From Ciona intestinalis (taxonomy: Eukaryota; Chordata; Ascidiacea; Phlebobranchia; Cionidae), in assembly GCF_000224145.3 (NCBI RefSeq), contig NC_020177.2, positions 2,004,325-2,068,324 on the forward strand: 64,000 bases of DNA, in the 5' to 3' direction. Below the pieces are notes generated by a model, which was not told the DNA's origin, made no database searches, and saw only the letters and a list, made by a program, of their open reading frames with translations. A program made the translations under genes and the position numbers. Shown one piece after another: positions 58,901 to 64,000 of this stretch; position 1 is the stretch's first letter, and every line of letters begins with the position of its first letter.

Positions 58901-60986
58901 ACATTCCTTCTGATTGTTATATTATGAAACGTCATAATTAATAGTTATGTTACAATAGGACAAGTGACGTAACCATTGAATTCCAAGCGAAGAAGTGTAA
59001 TATTGAATGCAACGCGTGTTTTAGCACTTTCTGGCTGCGTGCGTGTTTGCGGAAAAGGGGGCTGTAATGGCAGCAGTTTATATTATTTCATTATAAAAAA
59101 GTTTTAGAGTTTTTGGCTTTTTATTTAAAATCAGATACGGAAACATTGGGTGGGCGCTCGTGTAATTGGTCACCGGCTGTAATTCGATACGGGCAAATTC
59201 GCTGACGTTGCGATTCGTTACTTGCGAGAAAGCAAATTCACAACGAACGAAAAATAATTAAAGAGAAAGCTACGCTGACTAGTCTCGTTATCTNNNNNNN
59301 NNNNNNNNNNNNNNNNNNNNNNNNNNNNNNNNNNNNNNNNNNNTAAGATTAGTTGTTCACGAGCCTTCAGTAGTTTAGTATGTAGGTGGTACGAGAAGTC
59401 GAGAACGTTGCATGAACCTAAAAGTGTAAAGCGAGTAAATAAAGTTTGGGAACCACTGCTTTATATGCAGATAAACCGCGATTATGTGATTTTTTTAGGT
59501 GAAGTGCTAATATAAGAGTGAGGAGCGACGCTATTAGTAAATTGGAACCAGCAGAGATTGTAATATAATATTTCAAAGTACTGCCCGGTCGAGATTGGAT
59601 GAAAGCCAAAAAATATCGTTTGTTGGCACCGCACGAGAACCAGAGTTTCATTACGTCACTTTTCACGAGAATAAATTCACATTGCTTCGCTTGTTAGGTG
59701 TGGAATGTATGCTACCGCATGCGTCTTCCTTTATTTCCTACGCCGGCGCAGAGCGTAAAAATGCTGTCATGACAGCAAAACAGCCCCCCTGGTTGCGCCC
59801 CTGCCCACAAAGTAACATACATGGTAACTCGTAAGCTGGCACCAGGTGTTAAACCCGTGTTATAACGACTGTCGTTTTCCGGCCACACAAGGATAAAGTA
59901 AGTTACATTCAATTGATTTACGTGTATCCGGTGTATGAAAATGCCCAGATTTAAAGTAAACAATATGGTCATTTTCCTATTCTTGCTATATTTTAAGGAT
60001 AGGTCTATATGAGCAAATCAATCACAAAATATTGTACTATATTATACCTTCAGTATCTAGCAGTTCCAATACATCCTGAATGGCTTTGATCGGATAAAAT
60101 CCCAAAGTACAACATAGTTTCCCAATCAACCAAGCTATTTTAGTGCGAACAGCAGTGTCTGTTTCAACATGAAACTGATTGAACAAAATTTCTAAACACG
60201 GCTGGACGTGTTCGGCAGGAATTGGAAGTTTTCTAATAAAAAATAAACCGCTGTTATCGAAGGTGCTGATTTCTTTCGATAAACAAAAACTTGCAATGGT
60301 GAAAATTAATATTTTCTAACAACAATTTTGATAATAATTTTGATTTTTGCACTTCCGTTGCTGCGTGTAACATACTGGTAAACTGTAAAAATAAATTAAT
60401 GCCATGTACTGATGTACATAGGCGTCTAACATGGGTATGATTGAATGCCATGGAATCAATGATGTTAGCCTTTGTGAAGCATCTAGGTGCACATATTAAC
60501 ATATTTATTAGAGATATTGCACCAATTAAAGGTAACAACTTAGGCTTATGGGATAAAGACCCTAGTTTTCCAAAAATTATGCACTTATTGTCATGTATAT
60601 AACATTCATCAGCAAACACTACAGAAAAGAAGTTGAAGCAGTTGTGTTTATATTTCCAAGTTGGACAACTACCTATTTGCACAACTTTCCTGTCATAAAT
60701 TATGTTCAAATCACACATACTTGGAAAGTTTGAGCAACTTCTGCAAAACATTTGCCGAGCTCTGTCCATCCAGTTGTAACTCGAGATCCTCAAATCTTGA
60801 TGAACTTTGACCAACTTTTGGTAGTTTTGTGATCTTTAATCGTTTTACCTAAAAATTACAAAAGTACAATATATAAATAAACTGTGAAGGTTTTAAGTAA
60901 ATAAATATTAAAACCTGTGGCTTTGGTGATTCTTGTATTACATGGCTAAATTCTTCATAAGCTCTTTTCTTCAAATGAACAGCCAT
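43971..60986 (-). CDS. INTS4: Integrator complex subunit 4, 22 exons seen, two apparently missing
   Basis: Exons (descending): 60986-60915, 60848-60721, 60232-60048, [missing], 57777-57613, 56331-56192, 55552-55459, 54955-54857, 54695-54524, 53820-53750, 53351-53262, 52657-52554, 51583-51494, 50561-50446, [missing], 48951-48848, 47771-47631, 47409-47308, 46950-46829, 46209-45966, 45608-45472, 44832-44733, 44141-43971. About 880 residues are visible against about 960 in human. Matches include MAVHLKKRAYEEF, RLVDDAFAYIC, KLMSDLR, SSGACGAFVHGLEDEM, LDFLVDCLNDEIEAVRL and CTIRDLRHAADV. It has N-terminal HEAT repeats and a C-terminal beta domain. INTS4 forms the Integrator cleavage module with INTS9/INTS11, acting on snRNA 3' ends and paused transcripts in the nucleus. 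Phase breaks at both bracketed positions show that exons are absent from the assembly. Confidence 0.95.
44985..45110 (-). repeat. Degenerate SINE head in INTS4 intron
   Basis: Reverse complement of the SINE head and body (gtcttgcccaaggacacctg; agctctgaaccttgcgttct; acgcaaacttttagccttta), diverged. Confidence 0.6.
45241..45435 (+). mobile_element. GGGGGAAGAT-family MITE in INTS4 intron
   Basis: Starts tagtagggtgaggaagatgg and ends ggtgtcccatcttaccccac. About 195 bp, best-preserved interior (ccgttgttaattgtttaaac, gatcaggatatttggatatt). Confidence 0.85.
45651..45810. repeat. 31-bp tandem repeat in INTS4 intron
   Basis: About five units of caaaaattcacattttgaac + taatttttat, the first three nearly identical and the later ones decaying. 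It starts about 40 bases from an INTS4 exon (45608) and creates a repetitive open frame that is not a gene. Confidence 0.85.
47156..47284 (+). repeat. SINE, partial (head to mid-body)
   Basis: Contains acccagaggtaatggattaa, gtgtccttgggcaagacag and ttgtctaaattatc. It ends about 22 bases from an INTS4 donor (exon 47409-47308). Confidence 0.8.
47873..48200 (+). repeat. SINE, full-length
   Basis: Complete head (gcgccgtggcaaggtggttag, gggttcaaggct), body with a small duplication (gactgctaccaccccc), poly-A-rich linker and tail (gaggataatgtaagttacat). Confidence 0.9.
48575..48785 (-). repeat. Two SINE 3' ends in tandem
   Basis: Two successive reverse-complement tail segments, each starting gtaacttattt.tccttg and running to a gttac stretch (48577-48672 and about 48675-48785). 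This suggests one copy inserted in the tail of another, or a local duplication. Confidence 0.7.
49497..49541. repeat. Fragment of the 6280/53070 dispersed repeat
   Basis: Reads catagcaacagatctttact then gtatttcactt, the left part of the repeat at 6300-6385. It joins directly to a SINE tail. Confidence 0.6.
49541..49672 (-). repeat. SINE, 3' part, cut by an assembly gap
   Basis: Tail and body blocks (gtaacttactttatactcgc, gccagcttacgagttacc, tgtatgttacttcgtgggta) followed by the N run. Confidence 0.88.
49673..49797. other. Assembly gap (125 N)
   Basis: The only gap not of placeholder length 50. It starts inside a SINE and lies in the INTS4 intron where a coding exon is expected. Confidence 0.99.
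50670..50960 (-). repeat. SINE, full-length
   Basis: Tail tgaatgaatgaatgtaact, body (gtgaccactgggttggagca) and tRNA-like head at the right end (gaactcattacctcctggtt, agaggcaagcaatcagcact). Confidence 0.88.
51177..51489 (+). repeat. SINE, full-length, ending at an INTS4 donor
   Basis: Complete copy: head (gcgctgtagcacagttggtt; ttaaggctc), body (gtccttgggcaagacacttg), tail (gataaagtaagttacattca). The tail ends about 3-5 bases from the donor GT (51492-51493, minus strand) of the INTS4 exon 51583-51494. Confidence 0.92.
52047..52219 (+). repeat. SINE with a large internal deletion
   Basis: Head (cagcgccgtagcacagctgg) is joined directly to the A-rich linker and tail (aagtaacatacttggtaact; cacgcgacgataaaa). 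About 130 bp of body are missing. Confidence 0.82.
52854..53025. repeat. Tandem duplication of about 90 bp in INTS4 intron
   Basis: Two diverged copies beginning act.gaatagtagacagtag / actaaaatagtagacagtag (52854 and 52945) and ending caaatgca. No coding capacity. Confidence 0.75.
53073..53152. repeat. Dispersed repeat shared with 6280
   Basis: Near-identical to 6309-6385 (gtatttcactatactagaat, cgttcaactatatgtacatc, gattcgcggaatttatta) with a short internal repeat (catcagatcaggg). Confidence 0.75.
54294..54485 (+). mobile_element. GGGGGAAGAT-family MITE in INTS4 intron
   Basis: Starts tagtagggtgagggaagacg and ends ggtgtcccattttcccctgt + tctacta. About 192 bp; interior as in the other short copies. 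Confidence 0.85.
55863..56157. mobile_element. hAT-like MITE in INTS4 intron
   Basis: Ends CAGTGGCGCACCCAG and, in reverse, CAGTGGTGCACTCAG. No clear 8-bp duplication can be read in the AT-rich flanks. The left part (gattagggggaccagtccct) matches the element in SKP1 intron 1. Without coding sequence. Confidence 0.6.
56350..56640 (-). repeat. SINE, near full-length, next to an INTS4 acceptor
   Basis: Tail (gaatgtaacttgctttatcc), body (agtgaccacttggttgaagc) and head (gatgagccttgaacccttt, gaggcaggcgcactaaccaa). Its tail end lies about 20 bases from the acceptor of the exon starting at 56331. Confidence 0.85.
56822..57463. mobile_element. 642-bp inverted-repeat element with an internal palindrome array
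   Basis: The left end CATAGGCGTCTAA...TTAGGCAAAT mirrors the right end (tttgcctaac...ttaggcgcctat). It is flanked by GGTTATAAA at 56813-56821 and 57464-57472, a 9-bp target duplication. The interior (57025-57300) holds about four degenerate units of roughly 70 bp, each with a small palindrome such as CATCACAAGCTGCATTGTGA. No transposase is visible; Mutator-like by target-site length only. Confidence 0.75.
57803..57932 (+). repeat. SINE, 5' half
   Basis: Head gcgctgtggctcagttggttg and gggttcaaggctcgtc, then ttacgcaaaacacttagcgg. It breaks off at about 57932, where another repeat begins. It starts 26 bases from an INTS4 acceptor (57777). Confidence 0.85.
57933..58020. repeat. GC-rich repeat start, possible transposon end
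   Basis: tagggatgtgctgaagttgt is followed by repeated agctcggg/gccgagc motifs with internal inverted symmetry. This looks like the end of a further DNA transposon, but its partner end was not found. Confidence 0.35.
58557..58848. repeat. Direct repeat, copy 1
   Basis: Shares long blocks with 59467-59760: gaggagcgacgctat.agtaa, ttggcaccgcacgagaacca, tatgctaccgcatgcgtctt. Roughly 85-90 percent identical by eye. Confidence 0.8.
59294..59343. other. Assembly gap (50 N)
   Basis: Placeholder gap between the direct repeats, in the INTS4 intron where a coding exon is missing. Confidence 0.99.
59467..59760. repeat. Direct repeat, copy 2
   Basis: Second copy of the 58557-58848 block, with a small insertion (gcagagcgtaaaa against gcagcgtaaa). 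Confidence 0.8.
59806..59915 (+). repeat. SINE, 3' half
   Basis: cacaaagtaacatacatggt, aactcgtaagctggcaccag and ggataaagtaagttacattc; head and most of the body absent. It is joined directly to the right end of the hAT-like element. Confidence 0.85.
60254..60720 (-). other. Long open intronic frame, possible transposase remnant
   Basis: The frame stays open for 186 codons: it begins as a shifted reading of INTS4 exon 2 and continues through intron 2. The intronic part has FSVVFADECYIHDN and, about 30 residues on, PLIGAISLINML, spaced like the second-Asp and G-A-I-S region of Tc1/IS630-type DDE transposases. This is a weak resemblance only. At 60417 the sequence cataggcgtctaacatggg equals the end of the 56822 element, so the intron does contain mobile DNA. 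Confidence 0.3.
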
Positions 60987-61858
60987 TTTTATAGCTAAAG
61001 AACAAAGTTTTGACCCGGCTATTTAATGCACTAATACCTAATGTTAACCACTCTTGTGACAGTTCTTACTGCTCAAACAAAAAATAAAAGTAGTAGTGTG
61101 TAAAACAATTATAACGCTTGCTTCATGTTATGAATTTAACTTTATTGCCTGATTACTAGCATTCCCAGAAGTGTAATTTTCAGCCGATAAACTGTTATAC
61201 ATTTAAGTATCATAAACTGATGGACTGATACGAGTATTAACATAGTATGTAATTGGAAATGTATTTTAAAAATATAGAAAATTTCTTGTACATACATCAA
61301 GTTTGCATATAAAACTGATGTCAAAATTATTTAAAATTGTTTTAAACTTTGATACAAAAATGTGTAGATTTGTAATGTACAATACTACAATGTTTACACT
61401 ATGGACATTAAAAATGTAGTTTTAATTTTTTTTGTGTAATATTGCACCACAATCTGTCATGTCATGACCAAATTTATAACAGAGACAAAGCGTATGACCA
61501 GTGACCACCCTGCTGCAGTCAAACACGTGACGGATTTTTACGCGTTATGTTTTTAACGTCCATCAAACGTACAAAATACGAATGAAAAGTATGAATATTA
61601 CTTATAAATAATTTACTAGTAGTTGTATTACAACATTTAAAGCAGAGAAAAGGGGCGCATCTTAAAAACTGACCCTACATCGTTGCTAACCATGTTGGAT
61701 TTCGTCTCATCTGTTTTATCTCAAATCGTCGTCGTTCTTTTTTGTTTATTTTTACCGAAATGTCGTTGGAAGGATTGTGATTAACCTTTTGGTCGCTCAT
61801 ACCTAACCTTACATTTATTTTACTAGATATTATATACTAACCTACGTTAATAGACAAA
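60987..61858. promoter_or_regulatory. Head-to-head promoter region of INTS4 and SKP1
   Basis: 872 bases separate the two start codons, which diverge. No TATA box is placed convincingly for either gene. The stretch contains no recognisable repeat or gene. Confidence 0.5.
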
Positions 61859-63620
<1,762 letters not shown>

Positions 63621-64000
63621 GTGAGAGCTGTAATTTATCAGAAACTGTTTATTTAATAATATCCAATGACCAGTGGCACAGCCAGAAGATGGATTTCTGA
63701 GGTCGGGGCCCCATTTAAATAAATATAAAAATGCTTTCAAAAATAGAATTAAAAGTAAAACGAATGGTTTTAAGCATATTTAGCATGGTTGAAGGGGCAT
63801 TTTTCATTGTGCCAATTTTCAAGCTTTAAAAGGTGTTAAAGGTATGTCTTTGGAATAAAAAAGGTTTGGTCTTTAAAGCAAACTTTCTGCATTCCACTTT
63901 ACCTGTGACTCTGTAAGGCAAATATTAGTTTTCATTCTGATATAATAACTTAATTTGTCTCTTCGATTATGGTAGCAAAGATTTGTTTATGCACTTACAA
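63621..64000 (+). other. SKP1 intron 3, running off the window
   Basis: AT-rich sequence following the third SKP1 exon. A fragment at 63674 (cagtggcacagccagaag) resembles the hAT-like ends at 55863. The terminal SKP1 exon is not present before base 64000. Confidence 0.6.

Larger units (their letters stand above)
58206..59803. mobile_element. Possible hAT-like element with internal duplication and gap
   Basis: CAGTGGCGCAACCA at 58206-58219 mirrors TGGTTGCGCCCCTG at 59790-59803, giving candidate ends CAG.GGCGCAACCA. Between them lie two direct repeats of about 290 bp (58557-58848 and 59467-59760) and an assembly gap. No target duplication is visible, and one side abuts a SINE. No transposase could be recognised. 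Confidence 0.4.

Overview
The window is a piece of an AT-rich, intron-rich animal genome and most probably comes from the tunicate Ciona (C. intestinalis/robusta type). The evidence is metazoan gene content with short exons, two Ciona-like catechol O-methyltransferase copies, and about twenty copies of a tRNA-derived composite SINE with an (ATTC)n tail that resembles the described Ciona SINE. No bacterial-type operons, CRISPR arrays or rRNA genes are visible. Five runs of N (782-831, 21156-21205, 24190-24239, 49673-49797, 59294-59343) lie in or beside repeats, as expected of a draft assembly.

Layout. 1-3000: nested mobile DNA, where a THAP-domain, P-element-like transposon sits inside a larger inverted-repeat element and itself carries a SINE. 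3797-5113: an intronless Rab GDP-dissociation inhibitor (+). 6043-14896: taxilin in ten exons (+), tail to tail with MEAF6 in seven exons (-, 15794-18729). 19900-28870: two COMT-like genes (-, 20090-20752 and 28131-28793) that bracket a two-exon unknown gene (24570-25186, -), an internally deleted Tx1/L1-like LINE with a 17-bp target duplication, LTR-like fossils and a 1.3-kb inverted-repeat element. 29177-31298: a lone signal-peptide exon (+) and an unknown two-ORF transcription unit (-). 31617-32768: a secreted collagen/C-type lectin (collectin type, EPN motif, +). 34315-41011: the decapping factor DCP1 in ten exons (+), tail to tail with INTS4 (-, 43971-60986, 22 exons seen and two apparently lost in gaps). 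61859-63620: SKP1 (+, last exon outside the window), head to head with INTS4.

The conserved genes are general cell machinery: Rab recycling (GDI), syntaxin binding (taxilin), NuA4/MOZ histone acetylation (MEAF6), mRNA decapping (DCP1), Integrator (INTS4) and SCF ubiquitin ligase (SKP1). The lectin and the COMT pair look like lineage-specific defence or metabolic genes. Nothing indicates that neighbours act in one pathway, but the INTS4/SKP1 pair probably shares a promoter region.

The most unusual structures are a tandem repeat in DCP1 intron 7 in which each unit rebuilds an acceptor, a 4-base micro-exon and a donor; several SINE copies ending within a few bases of splice sites; a COMT pair whose last three quarters look homogenised; and several small inverted-repeat elements with clear target duplications. 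All exon coordinates were worked out by hand from splice consensus, reading-frame continuity and family similarity recalled from memory; no database search was run.
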